The position numbers were made by a program, and so were the translations under genes. A stretch of DNA of 64,000 nucleotides from Alphaproteobacteria bacterium (lineage in GTDB: Bacteria; Pseudomonadota; Alphaproteobacteria; Rhizobiales; Beijerinckiaceae), in contig JAJPHH010000029.1 of the NCBI GenBank assembly GCA_021325385.1, positions 1 to 64,000 on the forward strand, in the 5' to 3' direction. Numbering within the stretch: the first letter of the stretch is position 1; every line of letters starts with the position of its first letter. Shown here piece after piece: positions 45,407 through 54,641 of this stretch. Below the pieces are notes generated by a model. The model did not search any database and was not told where the DNA came from. It worked only from the letters and a program-made list of their open reading frames with translations.

Positions 45407-45477
45407 GGCGGATTTTCGCGCCGGCTGCCCGAAGCCGTCGCTCCGGTGGGAGGCTCGCCCTCCTTCTCAAATCCGCC
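45407..45477 (+). promoter_or_regulatory. Structured rpsB leader
   Basis: GGCGGATTT (45407-45415) pairs perfectly with AAATCCGCC (45469-45477), closing a GC-rich domain that ends 29 bases before the rpsB ATG. In several bacteria S2 represses its own operon by binding the rpsB leader, so this domain is a candidate control element. Confidence 0.4.
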
Positions 45478-45506
45478 GAGGCATAACCGGAAAGGACCTC
45501 AAAGGC

Positions 45507-46544
45507 ATGTCTCTGCCTGATTTCTCCATGCGCCAATTGCTCGAAGCGGGCGCGCATTTCGGCCATCAGTCGCATCGCTGGAATCCGAAAATGGCGCCTT
45601 ATATTTTCGGCACGCGCAACAACATCCACATTATCGACCTCGCCCAGACCGTGCCGCTGCTGCACCAGGCTTTGAAGGCGGTGTCGGACACGGTCGCCAA
45701 AGGCGGGCGCGTGCTGTTCGTCGGCACCAAGCGCCAGGCCGCCGACGCGATCGCTGAAGCCGCCAAGCGCTCGGCCCAATATTACATCAACGCCCGCTGG
45801 CTCGGCGGCATGCTGACCAATTGGAAGACGATTTCCGGTTCGATCTCGCGGCTGCGCAAGCTTGACGAGATGCTCGCCGCGGGCGCAGTCGGCCTGACCA
45901 AGAAGGAGCGTCTGATGCTGTCGCGCGAGCGCGACAAGCTCGAAAAGGCGCTGGGCGGCATCAAGGACATGGGCGGCACGCCGGACCTTGTCTTCGTCAT
46001 CGACACGAACAAGGAGCAATTGGCGATCAAGGAGGCCAACCGGCTCAAAATCCCGGTCGCCGCCATTGTCGACACGAATTGCGATCCGGACGGCATCGCC
46101 TATCCCGTGCCCGGCAATGACGACGCCGGCCGGGCGATCCAGCTCTATTGCGACCTCGTCGCGCGGGCGGCGATCGACGGCATTTCGCGCAGTCAGGGCG
46201 CGCTCGGCGTCGATCTTGGCGCCGCCGAGACGCCGATCGCCGAGGCTTTGCCGCAGCCAGGCGCGGCCGCCGAGGCCGAGGAGCAGACCGAGCATTTCGA
46301 ATTGCTCGCCGCGCCGCGCGGCGCGCCCGACGATCTCGCCAAGCTGACCGGCGTCGGTCCGCAAATCGTCAAGAAGCTCAACGACGCCGGCGTCTTCCAT
46401 TATTGGCAGATCGCCGCGCTGACTCAGGCCGAGGCGGAAAAGCTCGATGCGGATTTGAAGCTCAACGGGCGCATCCTGCGCGATCACTGGATCGACCAGG
46501 CCCGCACTCTAGCGGCCGCGCCTCTGGAAGAGGCCGAAGTCTGA
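45507..46544 (+). CDS. rpsB: 30S ribosomal protein S2 with C-terminal extension
   Basis: A 345-residue ribosomal protein. The S2 domain (residues 1-225) begins [20 protein letters not shown] and contains [14 protein letters not shown] and [13 protein letters not shown]. An extension of about 100 residues follows, acidic at first, then a helix-hairpin-helix-like [20 protein letters not shown] and HYWQIAALT, as in many Hyphomicrobiales S2 proteins. The ATG at 45507 has AAAGGA-type spacing. It is followed by tsf after 97 bases. Confidence 0.96.
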   Translation: MSLPDFSMRQLLEAGAHFGHQSHRWNPKMAPYIFGTRNNIHIIDLAQTVPLLHQALKAVSDTVAKGGRVLFVGTKRQAADAIAEAAKRSAQYYINARWLGGMLTNWKTISGSISRLRKLDEMLAAGAVGLTKKERLMLSRERDKLEKALGGIKDMGGTPDLVFVIDTNKEQLAIKEANRLKIPVAAIVDTNCDPDGIAYPVPGNDDAGRAIQLYCDLVARAAIDGISRSQGALGVDLGAAETPIAEALPQPGAAAEAEEQTEHFELLAAPRGAPDDLAKLTGVGPQIVKKLNDAGVFHYWQIAALTQAEAEKLDADLKLNGRILRDHWIDQARTLAAAPLEEAEV

Positions 46545-46641
46545 TCTTCCGCCCGCCCGGCGCCGATCCGGGCGTCATATGAACGTCGTCTCAAAGGCGC
46601 GATGAAACGCGCCCTCTTTCTCGAAACCGATAGGAACGGCC

Positions 46642-47535
46642 ATGGCCAATATCACGGCGGCGCTGGTGAAGGAGCTTCGCGAGCGCACCGGCGCCGGAAT
46701 GATGGATTGCAAGAACGCATTGACCGAGACGGACGGCGACATCGAAGCCGCGGTCGATTGGCTGCGCAAGAAGGGCCTCGCCAAGGCGGCCAAGAAGAGC
46801 GGCCGCATCGCCGCGGACGGGCTGGTCGGCGTCGTCGTCGAGGCCAATATCGGGGTTGTGGTCGAAGTCAATTCCGAGACCGATTTCGTCGCGCGCAACG
46901 ACGACTTCCAGGCTCTTGTGCGCGGCGTTCTCGCCGCGGCGCTCGACCACGGCCCGAATGTCGACGCCGAGACGCTCAAGCGCGCCCATTTCCCGGGCGG
47001 CGGCACGATCGAAGAGGCGATCGCCAACGCGATCGCCACGATCGGCGAGAACATCACGCTGCGCCGCGCCGCCGGCCTGCACGTGCCGCATGGCGCGATC
47101 GGCCATTACGTGCATGGCGCGGTGGTCGACGGGCTCGGCCGGATCGGCGTGCTCGTCGCCCTGGAGTCGAAAGGCGCCGCCGACGCGCTCGCGACGCTCG
47201 GCCGACAGGTCGCGATGCATGTCGCGGCGGCCAATCCGCTGGCGCTCGATCCGTCCGGCCTCGATCCGGCGACGCTCGAGCGCGAGAAATCCGTGCTCCG
47301 CGAGAAGAACGCCGGCAAGCCGGCCCATGTGCTGGAAAAGATCGTCGAATCGGGCCTGAAGACCTATTACAAGGAAGTCTGCCTGCTCGACCAGCCTTAC
47401 GTCCACGACCAGGCCAAGACCGTGGCTCAGGCGGTGAAGGAAGCTGAAAGAAATGTCGGCGCGCCGATCGCGATCAAGGGCTTCGTTCGCTACGCGCTCG
47501 GCGAAGGCGTTGAAAAACCAGCCGAAGAGGGCTGA
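46642..47535 (+). CDS. tsf: Elongation factor Ts
   Basis: A 297-residue nucleotide exchange factor that recycles EF-Tu. The N-terminal UBA-like domain is followed by the conserved [16 protein letters not shown]; the [10 protein letters not shown] motif (EF-Tu contact) comes next, then the dimerisation repeats and [20 protein letters not shown] near the C-terminus. Length is normal. A strong intrinsic terminator follows 15 bases downstream. Confidence 0.97.
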   Translation: MANITAALVKELRERTGAGMMDCKNALTETDGDIEAAVDWLRKKGLAKAAKKSGRIAADGLVGVVVEANIGVVVEVNSETDFVARNDDFQALVRGVLAAALDHGPNVDAETLKRAHFPGGGTIEEAIANAIATIGENITLRRAAGLHVPHGAIGHYVHGAVVDGLGRIGVLVALESKGAADALATLGRQVAMHVAAANPLALDPSGLDPATLEREKSVLREKNAGKPAHVLEKIVESGLKTYYKEVCLLDQPYVHDQAKTVAQAVKEAERNVGAPIAIKGFVRYALGEGVEKPAEEG

Positions 47536-47550
47536 GAGCTTATGATTTCG

Positions 47551-47575
47551 AGGGCGGCTTTCGAGCCGCCCTTTT
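47551..47575 (+). terminator. Strong intrinsic terminator after tsf
   Basis: AGGGCGGCT (47551-47559), a TTCG tetraloop (47560-47563) and AGCCGCCCT (47564-47572) are followed by TTT. It separates the rpsB-tsf unit from pyrH, which therefore probably has its own promoter in the 97 bases that follow. Confidence 0.85.
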
Positions 47576-47671
47576 CGTCTGCGCGGACGGTGCGAAAGCG
47601 GCGGCAAGCGACTAAGGTTGCGCCGCGGCTGGTTGCGTTGCGCCGAAAACAAATCCTTCAGCGAGGCCTCC

Positions 47672-48415
47672 ATGTCCCTTCAGGACCCCGCCCAACCCGA
47701 GCCGCTCTTCAAGCGCGTGGTGATCAAGCTCTCGGGCGAAGCCTTGATGGGCCGCCAGGCGCATGGGCTCGACATGCCGACCTTGAAGCGCATCGCCGGC
47801 GATTTGAAAATCACCCGCGACATGGGCGTTCAAGTCGCGGTCGTGATCGGCGGCGGCAATTTCTTCCGCGGCCTCGCCGGAGCCGACAAGGGCATCGAGC
47901 GGGCGCGGGCGGATTCGATCGGCATGCTCGCCACCGTGATGAATGCGCTCGCCATGGAGGGCGCTCTGGAGGAGATCGGGCAGCCGGCGCGGGTGCTCTC
48001 GGCCGTGGCTATGCCGTCGGTCTGCCAGCCCTATTCGCGCCAGGCCGCGCTCGCGCACCTCGTCAAGCGAAGGGTCATCCTGCTCGCCGGCGGAACCGGC
48101 AATCCGTTCTTCACCACCGACACCGGCGCGGCTCTGCGGGCCGCCGAGCTTTCCGCCAACGCCGTGATGAAGGCGACGCAAGTCGACGGGATCTATACCG
48201 AGGACCCGAAGAAGAACGCCAATGCGCGGCGCTACGAGCGCCTGACCCACGACCAGGCGATCGAGCAAAATCTCGCCGTGATGGACACCGCCGCGTTCGC
48301 TTTGGCGCGCGAGAACCGCATCCCGATTATCGTCTTTTCGGTCAACGAGCCCGGCGCGATACCGGCGGCTTTGCTCGGGCAGGGCAGGGCGACGTACGTC
48401 ATGCCGGCGGCGTGA
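47672..48415 (+). CDS. pyrH: UMP kinase
   Basis: A 247-residue amino-acid-kinase-fold enzyme that phosphorylates UMP to UDP in pyrimidine synthesis. RVVIKLSGEALMG (15-27) binds the phosphates, VIGGGNFFRG is the glycine-rich loop, and GTGNPFFTTDT near residue 145 contacts UMP. Length and motifs are normal. The ATG at 47672 is preferred over an upstream GTG frame. Confidence 0.96.
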   Translation: MSLQDPAQPEPLFKRVVIKLSGEALMGRQAHGLDMPTLKRIAGDLKITRDMGVQVAVVIGGGNFFRGLAGADKGIERARADSIGMLATVMNALAMEGALEEIGQPARVLSAVAMPSVCQPYSRQAALAHLVKRRVILLAGGTGNPFFTTDTGAALRAAELSANAVMKATQVDGIYTEDPKKNANARRYERLTHDQAIEQNLAVMDTAAFALARENRIPIIVFSVNEPGAIPAALLGQGRATYVMPAA

Positions 48416-48460
48416 AGCAAGGCTTGATCTTGAAGCCTCGCCGATCCGCGTTCGGCGGCC

Positions 48461-49102
48461 CTAAAACGCCGCGCTGATTATCTTATCCGTCAGACTCATT
48501 GAATAATCCGCATCCTTCCAAACGGATATGACCAAAGACTGGACGTCCGCCGGCGTCACGAATTTCAGCAGGCGAAGGACGGAGGAGCGCGGCACGGGCG
48601 CGAGCCAGGACCCGATGTGGATGTAAGCAGGATGGGTATGGAGCCAGTTTTCTATTTTTCGAGCGGTTGTCTCATCCGCGCCGGCGAGCAGCCCGTCGAT
48701 CACCATTGTCGAGCACTGGCTGTTGAGCAGATGATATTGCGTGTGTTCGGCGTTTTGATAGGCCTCCGCTTTGTCGCGGGTTAATTGAAAGGGCTTCTTG
48801 CGGCTGTGGTCTATGAGTGGACCATGCTGGATGTTGCTCCACCATCGAATGATGGCGGCCTCGTTCAGCCCTTCGAGAGGCTTTGACGTCCAATGCGGCG
48901 GTCCGTCCCAGAGGCGATCGCCGTTGACGAAGTGGATTTTGCCTGGCGAGGAGAGAGCCGCCCAGGGATTATGGGCCGCGGGCCAAAAACTAACGTAAAC
49001 GCTTCCGGATTTGCCTTGCACATACATGGCGGCGTGGCCCACGCCGGGCGATCCGTCCGGCCCCTTGGCCCACATCCTCCAGACGAAAACCGTTACGGCC
49101 AT
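48461..49102 (-). CDS. Unknown protein with permuted cysteine-hydrolase-like His/Cys pattern
   Basis: A 213-residue protein that I do not recognise. VGHAAMYV near the N-terminus (H23), followed by VYVSFWPA, and LLNSQCSTMVIDGL in the C-terminal half (C130) are arranged like the circularly permuted NlpC/P60, LRAT and amidase folds, where the histidine precedes the cysteine. There is no clear signal peptide and no membrane segment. It lies on the minus strand between pyrH and frr, where relatives usually have nothing. Cell-wall or lipid hydrolase, or an effector, are possibilities only. Confidence 0.5.
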   Translation of the reverse strand: MAVTVFVWRMWAKGPDGSPGVGHAAMYVQGKSGSVYVSFWPAAHNPWAALSSPGKIHFVNGDRLWDGPPHWTSKPLEGLNEAAIIRWWSNIQHGPLIDHSRKKPFQLTRDKAEAYQNAEHTQYHLLNSQCSTMVIDGLLAGADETTARKIENWLHTHPAYIHIGSWLAPVPRSSVLRLLKFVTPADVQSLVISVWKDADYSMSLTDKIISAAF

Positions 49103-49196
49103 GCGCAACTCGTTTGGAGTCGTTCTGCGGCGATCAAAGCAGGTTTGATCCTCGCCGACAATGCAAGCAGACCGTCGTGACCAGACGGGCGGAGCG

Positions 49197-49562
49197 TCAG
49201 GACCTGTTCGCGGCGTTCTGTCCGCCCACGAAATGGCGCGCCCGCCGCGCGATCTCGAGCCAATTGTCCTTCTCTTCAACCCCTATCGTCGCCCATTCCT
49301 TCATGATCCGGCCGCCGCCCGTCGTGAACGGCGCGCCGCGCTTTTCGGCGATCAGCGCCGCGACTTCCGCTTTCGGCAATTTGACCAGCAGTCGGCCCTT
49401 CGAGATCGCCGCGAAGAGCTTGCCTTTAACCAATAGTCCATTGCTCGACAGCACACGGCCGACGCTGACCTCGGCGTCCTTGGCGAAGGCTTGCCGGATC
49501 GGGACAAGCAGCGGGTCGAGAGCGCCCTCGGCGTCCGCATTCTGAGCTGATTTTCGCCCCAT
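49197..49562 (-). CDS. TfoX N-terminal-domain protein
   Basis: A 121-residue protein of the TfoX/Sxy N-terminal family. The core VGRVLSSNGLLVKGKLFAAI and SKGRLLVKLPKAEV, with GAPFTTGGGRIMKEW later, follow the usual order of this domain (MFG-x-GLYVDG-x-MFALI in relatives). The C-terminal helical domain of E. coli TfoX is absent, as in most alphaproteobacterial members. The start at 49562 gives MGRKSAQN. Together with the neighbouring gene it forms an inverted pair between pyrH and frr. Confidence 0.75.
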   Translation of the reverse strand: MGRKSAQNADAEGALDPLLVPIRQAFAKDAEVSVGRVLSSNGLLVKGKLFAAISKGRLLVKLPKAEVAALIAEKRGAPFTTGGGRIMKEWATIGVEEKDNWLEIARRARHFVGGQNAANRS

Positions 49563-49701
49563 ATGCGTGTTTTCCCGGATTCCAGCGGCCCAAAGCTTTG
49601 CTGCGAGCCTCAAAAGCTTATGCTATCAGTCGCGCTTCAGGCGCGACAGGCGCCCACGAATCGGCCGCAACGTCGCGCGGCCTTGAACGAACAGGTTGAT
49701 C

Positions 49702-50268
49702 ATGGCTCAGCAGCCGTCCTTGGATATCGCCGAACTCAAACGCCGAATGCAGACGGCCATCCAATCGCTGAAGCACGAGCTCGGCGGCCTGCGCACCGGC
49801 CGCGCTTCGGCGAGCCTGCTCGAGCCGGTTCACGTCGAGGCCTATGGCCAGAGAATGCCGCTCAATCAGGTCGCGACGATCAGCGTGCCGGAGCCGCGCG
49901 CCCTCTCGGTTCAGGTCTGGGACAAGAGCATGGTGGCGGCGGTCGACAAGGCGATCCGCGACGCCAATCTCGGCCTGAGCCCGACCGTCGAGGGGCAAGT
50001 TCTGCGCATTCGTATCCCGGAGCTCAACGAGCAACGCCGCAAGGAGATGGTCAAGGTCGCGCATAAATACGCCGAAGAGGCGCGCGTTGCGGTTCGTCAT
50101 GTGCGGCGCGACGGCATCGACATCCTCAAACGGCAATTGAAGGACCACGCGATCAGCGAGGACGACGAGAAGCGCCACGAAGCCGAGGTGCAGAAGGCGA
50201 CCGACCAAGCGATACACGAAATCGATCAGGCCCTCGCCGGTAAGGAAAAGGAGATCATGCAAGTCTAG
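49702..50268 (+). CDS. frr: Ribosome recycling factor
   Basis: A 188-residue factor that splits post-termination ribosomes with [23 protein letters not shown] is the conserved N-terminal block, and [26 protein letters not shown] with [17 protein letters not shown] forms the three-helix bundle. The ATG at 49702 follows an AGG at 6 bases; the TTG two codons earlier is an alternative. Confidence 0.96.
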   Translation: MAQQPSLDIAELKRRMQTAIQSLKHELGGLRTGRASASLLEPVHVEAYGQRMPLNQVATISVPEPRALSVQVWDKSMVAAVDKAIRDANLGLSPTVEGQVLRIRIPELNEQRRKEMVKVAHKYAEEARVAVRHVRRDGIDILKRQLKDHAISEDDEKRHEAEVQKATDQAIHEIDQALAGKEKEIMQV

Positions 50269-50294
50269 ACTCCGACCGTCCCGCCCGAGCCAAC

Positions 50295-51065
50295 ATGATG
50301 AAGCCGCCGATCGATCATGACCTTGATCCGCCGGGGACCTCGGCGCCGGTCCATGTCGGCATCATCATGGACGGCAACGGACGCTGGGCCAAGGCGCGTG
50401 GGCTGCCGCGCTACGAGGGCCAACGCCGCGGCGTCGAAGCGGTCCGCCGCGCGGTGCGCTCGGCGGGCGAACTGGGCCTGCGCTATCTGACGATCTACAG
50501 CTTCTCCTCCGAGAATTGGAGCCGGCCCGCCGAGGAAATCTCCGATCTCATGGGGCTCCTCAAGCGGTTCATCCGCAACGATCTCGCCGAACTGCACCAG
50601 AGCAACGTGCGCGTCAAAGTGATCGGCGCGCGCGCCAATTTGGCCTCGGACGTCGCAGCGCTGCTCGGCGAAGCCGAGGAGCTGACGCGCGGCAACGACG
50701 GACTGACGCTGGTCGTCGCCTTCAATTACGGCGCCCGCCAGGAGATGGTCGAGGCGGCGCGCCGGCTTGCGGCGGACGCGCTGGCCGGCAAGATCGACGC
50801 GGCGTCGATCGACGAAGCCGCATTCGGCGCCCGGCTCGATACGGCCGGCATTCCCGATCCTGACCTCGTCATCCGCACGTCCGGCGAGCAGCGCCTGTCG
50901 AATTTCCTGCTCTGGCAGGCGGCCTATGCCGAGCTCGTGTTCCTGCCCATTCATTGGCCCGATTTCGATCACGCGGCCTTTGTCTCCGCGCTGGCGCAAT
51001 ATGCGGCGCGCGAGCGCCGCTTTGGCGGCGTTGCGCCCGAGAAAATCGCCCAATCCGCTTCGTGA
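50295..51065 (+). CDS. uppS: Isoprenyl transferase (undecaprenyl diphosphate synthase)
   Basis: A 256-residue cis-prenyltransferase that makes the C55 carrier for peptidoglycan and O-antigen. [20 protein letters not shown] (residues 20-39) holds the catalytic Asp; [11 protein letters not shown] and [19 protein letters not shown] are conserved blocks for the substrate pyrophosphate and dimer. Length is normal. It starts 26 bases after frr and ends 7 bases before cdsA. Confidence 0.96.
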   Translation: MMKPPIDHDLDPPGTSAPVHVGIIMDGNGRWAKARGLPRYEGQRRGVEAVRRAVRSAGELGLRYLTIYSFSSENWSRPAEEISDLMGLLKRFIRNDLAELHQSNVRVKVIGARANLASDVAALLGEAEELTRGNDGLTLVVAFNYGARQEMVEAARRLAADALAGKIDAASIDEAAFGARLDTAGIPDPDLVIRTSGEQRLSNFLLWQAAYAELVFLPIHWPDFDHAAFVSALAQYAARERRFGGVAPEKIAQSAS

Positions 51066-51072
51066 GCGCTTG

Positions 51073-51936
51073 ATGGCTGTTGAACGACAGCGCGCGGGCG
51101 ACGGCGAGGGGAGCCCCGCCCAGCCGGCGCGGCGAAGCTCGGAATTGCCGGCCCGCGTGGCCGCCGGCTTGGTCATGATGGCGCTGGCGCTCGGCGCGGT
51201 CTGGGCCGGAACGGTCTGGTTTGCTCTGTTTTGGCTGATTGCGCTGGCGGCGGTGAATTGGGAATGGCAAGGCCTCGTCGGCGGCGAGGGTCAGGCTGCG
51301 CGGGTCGGGGTCGGGGGGGGTGCGCTCGTAATCGCCGCCGTGCTGGCGACGAGCGGCGAAACGCAATGGGCGATCCTCGCCGCCTTGCTCGGCGCGGCGC
51401 TCGTCGCCTTCGTTGTTGCGCCGCGCAACCCCTGGCCCGCAGGCGGGATTCTCTACGCCGCCGCCCCGCTGATCGCCCTCACCGTCTTGCGGTCGAGCGA
51501 GGAGTTCGGCGCGCAGGCGATCTTATGGCTTTTCGCGCTGGTCTGGGGCGTCGACGTGATGGCTTATTTCGGCGGGCGATTGATCGGAGGGCCGAAATTG
51601 TGGCCGCGCGTCTCGCCGGGTAAAACTTGGTCGGGCTTCGCCGTCGGCGTGGTCTGCGGCGCGGCCCTCGGCACGCTGCTTGCGCCGGCGGGCGGATCGA
51701 AATCGGCCCTCTTCGCCCTCGGCCTGATCGGCGGGGCCGTCGCGCAAGGCGGCGACCTTTTCGAATCGGCGGTCAAGCGCCGCTTCGGCGCGAAAGATTC
51801 GAGCCATTTGATTCCTGGCCATGGCGGGCTCATGGATAGGCTCGATGGTTTCATCGCCGCGGCGACGTTCGCCGCCCTTGTCGGCGCCGCGCGCGGCGGG
51901 CTTGCTCACGCGGCCAAGGGTCTCTTGCTATGGTGA
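51073..51936 (+). CDS. cdsA: Phosphatidate cytidylyltransferase
   Basis: A 287-residue inner-membrane enzyme that makes CDP-diacylglycerol from CTP and phosphatidate. About eight hydrophobic helices are visible. The C-terminal signature SPGKTWSGFAVG and AVKRRFGAKDSSHLIPGHGG, with MDRLDG following, is that of the CDS family. The first 35 residues are soluble and basic. The ATG at 51073 follows uppS closely. The next gene starts 4 bases after its stop. Confidence 0.93.
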   Translation: MAVERQRAGDGEGSPAQPARRSSELPARVAAGLVMMALALGAVWAGTVWFALFWLIALAAVNWEWQGLVGGEGQAARVGVGGGALVIAAVLATSGETQWAILAALLGAALVAFVVAPRNPWPAGGILYAAAPLIALTVLRSSEEFGAQAILWLFALVWGVDVMAYFGGRLIGGPKLWPRVSPGKTWSGFAVGVVCGAALGTLLAPAGGSKSALFALGLIGGAVAQGGDLFESAVKRRFGAKDSSHLIPGHGGLMDRLDGFIAAATFAALVGAARGGLAHAAKGLLLW

Positions 51937-51940
51937 GTTT

Positions 51941-53167
51941 GTGAAGCGCTCCATTGAGCAATCCGCCGCGGCCGGCAATGGCGCGGCCGTCTTTTCCGGG
52001 CCGCCGCGGCGCCTCGTCATTCTCGGCGCGACTGGCTCGATCGGCCGGTCCTGCGCCGACGTCATTCTCAACGCGCCCGGCCGCTTCGAAATCGAGGCGT
52101 TGGTCGGCGGCCGCGACGGCGCTAGCCTCGCCAAGACCGCTATCGCGCTTCGCGCGCGTTTCGCCGCGGTCGCCGATCCAACCGCTTATGGCGAGCTCAA
52201 GGCGGGCGTCGCCGGTCACGGCGTCGAGGTCGGGGCCGGGCCCGAGGCGGTGACGGAAGCGGCCTTGCGCGAGGCCGATCTCGTCGTCGCCGCGATTGCG
52301 GGCACGGTCGGCCTCGCCCCGACTTATGCCGCGATCGCCGCGGGCCGCACGGTGGCGCTCGCCAACAAGGAGCCGCTGGTCTGCGCCGGCGCGGCCGTGA
52401 CGAGCGCGGCGCGCGCCTCGGGCGCCAAGCTGCTGCCGCTCGATTCAGAGCACAACGCGATTTTCCAGGCGCTCGGCGGCCGCAACGCAGCCGACGCCGT
52501 GCGCATGACCCTGACCGCCTCGGGCGGGCCGTTTCGCGACTGGAGCCTGGAGCGCATCAATGCGGCGACCAAGGCGGAGGCGCTCGCTCACCCCAATTGG
52601 TCGATGGGGCCGAAAATCACCATCGATTCGGCGACGCTGATGAACAAGGGGCTCGAGCTCATCGAGGCCCATCACCTGTTTTCGGTCCCGCCCGAGCGGC
52701 TCGACGTCGTCGTTCACCCGCAATCCGTGGTCCACGGCCTCGTCTCTTTCGCCGATGGTTCGGTGATCGCGGGCCTCGCTATGCCCGATATGAAGACGCC
52801 GATCGCCCATTGCCTGGCCTATCCCGATCGCATCGCCTCGGGCGCAAGCGCGCTCGATCTTGCCGCTGTCGGCCAGCTCACCTTTCAGCGCCCCGATCTC
52901 GACCGCTTCCCGGCGCTCCGCCTCGCCATGGCGGCGCTTCGCGACGGCGGCGGCGCGCCGACCGCGTTGAACGGCGCTAACGAGGTCGCCGTCGCCGCCT
53001 TTCTCGCCGATCGCATCGGCTTCCGCGACATCGCGCCGCTCGTCGAAACAGTGATCATGCAATTGGCGCGCGCCGACGAGCTGGCGACCCCGACCTCCGT
53101 CGAGGACGCCTTGGCGATTCACCATAGTGCGAGAGATAGAGCCGAAGCTCTCTTGGCCAAAAATTAA
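51941..53167 (+). CDS. dxr: 1-deoxy-D-xylulose 5-phosphate reductoisomerase
   Basis: A 408-residue enzyme of the MEP isoprenoid pathway. VILGATGSIGRS near residue 26 binds NADPH, and LPLDSEHNAIFQAL and TIDSATLMNKGLELIEAHHLF contain the metal and substrate ligands. The GTG start at 51941 gives an 18-residue tail before the Rossmann strand. It is the target of fosmidomycin in other bacteria. rseP follows after 84 bases. Confidence 0.95.
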   Translation: MKRSIEQSAAAGNGAAVFSGPPRRLVILGATGSIGRSCADVILNAPGRFEIEALVGGRDGASLAKTAIALRARFAAVADPTAYGELKAGVAGHGVEVGAGPEAVTEAALREADLVVAAIAGTVGLAPTYAAIAAGRTVALANKEPLVCAGAAVTSAARASGAKLLPLDSEHNAIFQALGGRNAADAVRMTLTASGGPFRDWSLERINAATKAEALAHPNWSMGPKITIDSATLMNKGLELIEAHHLFSVPPERLDVVVHPQSVVHGLVSFADGSVIAGLAMPDMKTPIAHCLAYPDRIASGASALDLAAVGQLTFQRPDLDRFPALRLAMAALRDGGGAPTALNGANEVAVAAFLADRIGFRDIAPLVETVIMQLARADELATPTSVEDALAIHHSARDRAEALLAKN

Positions 53168-53251
53168 ACCTGCGGCATTGTTGGTAACGAATTGGTAACC
53201 AATATGTCGGGAAGCGGACTTTGTCCGCCGCCGCCACGCCGCGGGGATGTG

Positions 53252-54403
53252 ATGAATTTTTTCAGTCTGGTGATCGGCTTTCTGTCCGGCGCGGGGTGGT
53301 ATGTGATTCCGTTCGTCGCCATCCTCAGCGTCGTCGTGTTCTTTCACGAACTCGGCCACTATTTGGTCGGTCGCTGGTGCGGCGTCAAAATCGAGACTTT
53401 CTCGCTCGGTTTCGGACCGGAGCTCTTCGCTTTCGTCGATAAGCGCGGGACGCGGTGGCGGCTCGCCGCTCTGCCGCTCGGCGGCTATGTCCGGTTTCAC
53501 GGCGACGCCAATGTCACGAGCGCGCCGGACACAGAAGCGCTCGCGCAAATGCCGCCCGCGGAGCGGCGGCGGACCCTGGCCGGCCAGCCGCTGATCAACC
53601 GCGCGGCCATTGTCGCAGCGGGACCGCTCGCCAATTTCCTGCTCGCCATCGTCATTTTTACCGCATCCTTCGCGGTCTCCGGCCGCTACGTGCTGAACCC
53701 CCGGGTGGGCGGGCTCGAAGCGATGAGCCCGGCGGCTCTCGCCGGATTCGAACCGGGCGATCTCATCGTCACCGTCAACGGCGAGAAGATCAGCAGCTTC
53801 GAGGAATTGCACCAGGCCGTCACGAACAATGCCGGGCTCGAAATGCGGTTTGGGGTCGACCGCGGCGGGAAGGAGATCGCAATCGTCGCTACGCCGACGA
53901 TCGGCTTGGAAGATCTCGGGCCGTTCGGCAAGAGGCGGGTGAGCCGGCTCGGCGTCAAGGCCTCGACCGATCCCGCCGATCGACGTTTCGAGACCTGCTC
54001 GTTGCCGACCTGCGCCGCCTGGGGCGTGAACGAGACCTGGTCGATCGTGGAGGGGACCGGCGCCTATCTCGTCGGCCTCGTCGCCGGACGGCAATCGCTG
54101 GATCAGGTTTCCGGCGCGGTCGGCGTCGCGCAAGTGGCGGGCGAGGTCGCCAAGATCAGCATTTTCGCCCTGATCGGCCTTACGGCGCTGTTCTCCGTCT
54201 CAGTCGGCCTGATGAATCTGCTGCCGATACCCATGCTCGACGGCGGTCACCTCATGTTCTACGCCATCGAGGCCGTGCGCGGCCGGCCATTGAGCGAAAA
54301 GACCCAAGAGATCGGGCTGAGGGTCGGGCTCGCGATTGTCGCCACCCTGGTCATATTCTCGGTCTCGAACGACCTTCTGCGCCACGTGCTCGCCAGCGGT
54401 TAA
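53252..54403 (+). CDS. rseP: Site-2 intramembrane zinc metalloprotease RseP
   Basis: A 383-residue inner-membrane protease. HELGH (32-36) in the first helix supplies the zinc ligands and catalytic Glu, and LLPIPMLDGGHLMFY near the C-terminus holds the third ligand (MLDGGH). One PDZ domain (GLEAMSPAALAGFEPGD, residues about 150-230) lies between the helices. It probably cleaves transmembrane anti-sigma or signal-peptide remnants. The ATG at 53252 has GGGGA upstream; upstream starts add unrelated residues. Confidence 0.94.
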   Translation: MNFFSLVIGFLSGAGWYVIPFVAILSVVVFFHELGHYLVGRWCGVKIETFSLGFGPELFAFVDKRGTRWRLAALPLGGYVRFHGDANVTSAPDTEALAQMPPAERRRTLAGQPLINRAAIVAAGPLANFLLAIVIFTASFAVSGRYVLNPRVGGLEAMSPAALAGFEPGDLIVTVNGEKISSFEELHQAVTNNAGLEMRFGVDRGGKEIAIVATPTIGLEDLGPFGKRRVSRLGVKASTDPADRRFETCSLPTCAAWGVNETWSIVEGTGAYLVGLVAGRQSLDQVSGAVGVAQVAGEVAKISIFALIGLTALFSVSVGLMNLLPIPMLDGGHLMFYAIEAVRGRPLSEKTQEIGLRVGLAIVATLVIFSVSNDLLRHVLASG

Positions 54404-54431
54404 CCATTGGTCGACCACAAAACGTGTCGCC

Positions 54432-54462
54432 TTGGCAACGCTCGCGTGAAATGATCTATATT
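54432..54462 (+). promoter_or_regulatory. Possible bamA promoter region
   Basis: TTGGCA (54432-54437) and TATATT (54457-54462) are 19 bases apart, in the only AT-rich part of the 238-base gap before bamA. A small inverted repeat, CTAAC-AAAACG-GTTAG (54488-54503), lies downstream of it. A separate promoter here would allow BamA to be made independently of rseP. Confidence 0.35.
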
Positions 54463-54641
54463 CAAATTAATAGCGGTTTGCAGGCGCCTAACAAAACGGT
54501 TAGAACGCCTTAAAGCCTTCGGCGTCGCTTTGGGGCGGCGTTGCGGGCTCGACGCGTCGAAATATCAATAATAACAAGCTCACTGCCGGCACGAACGATT
54601 CGGCGGGAGCTGCCGACCAGCGAGCGGGGAACTGGGGCCAA

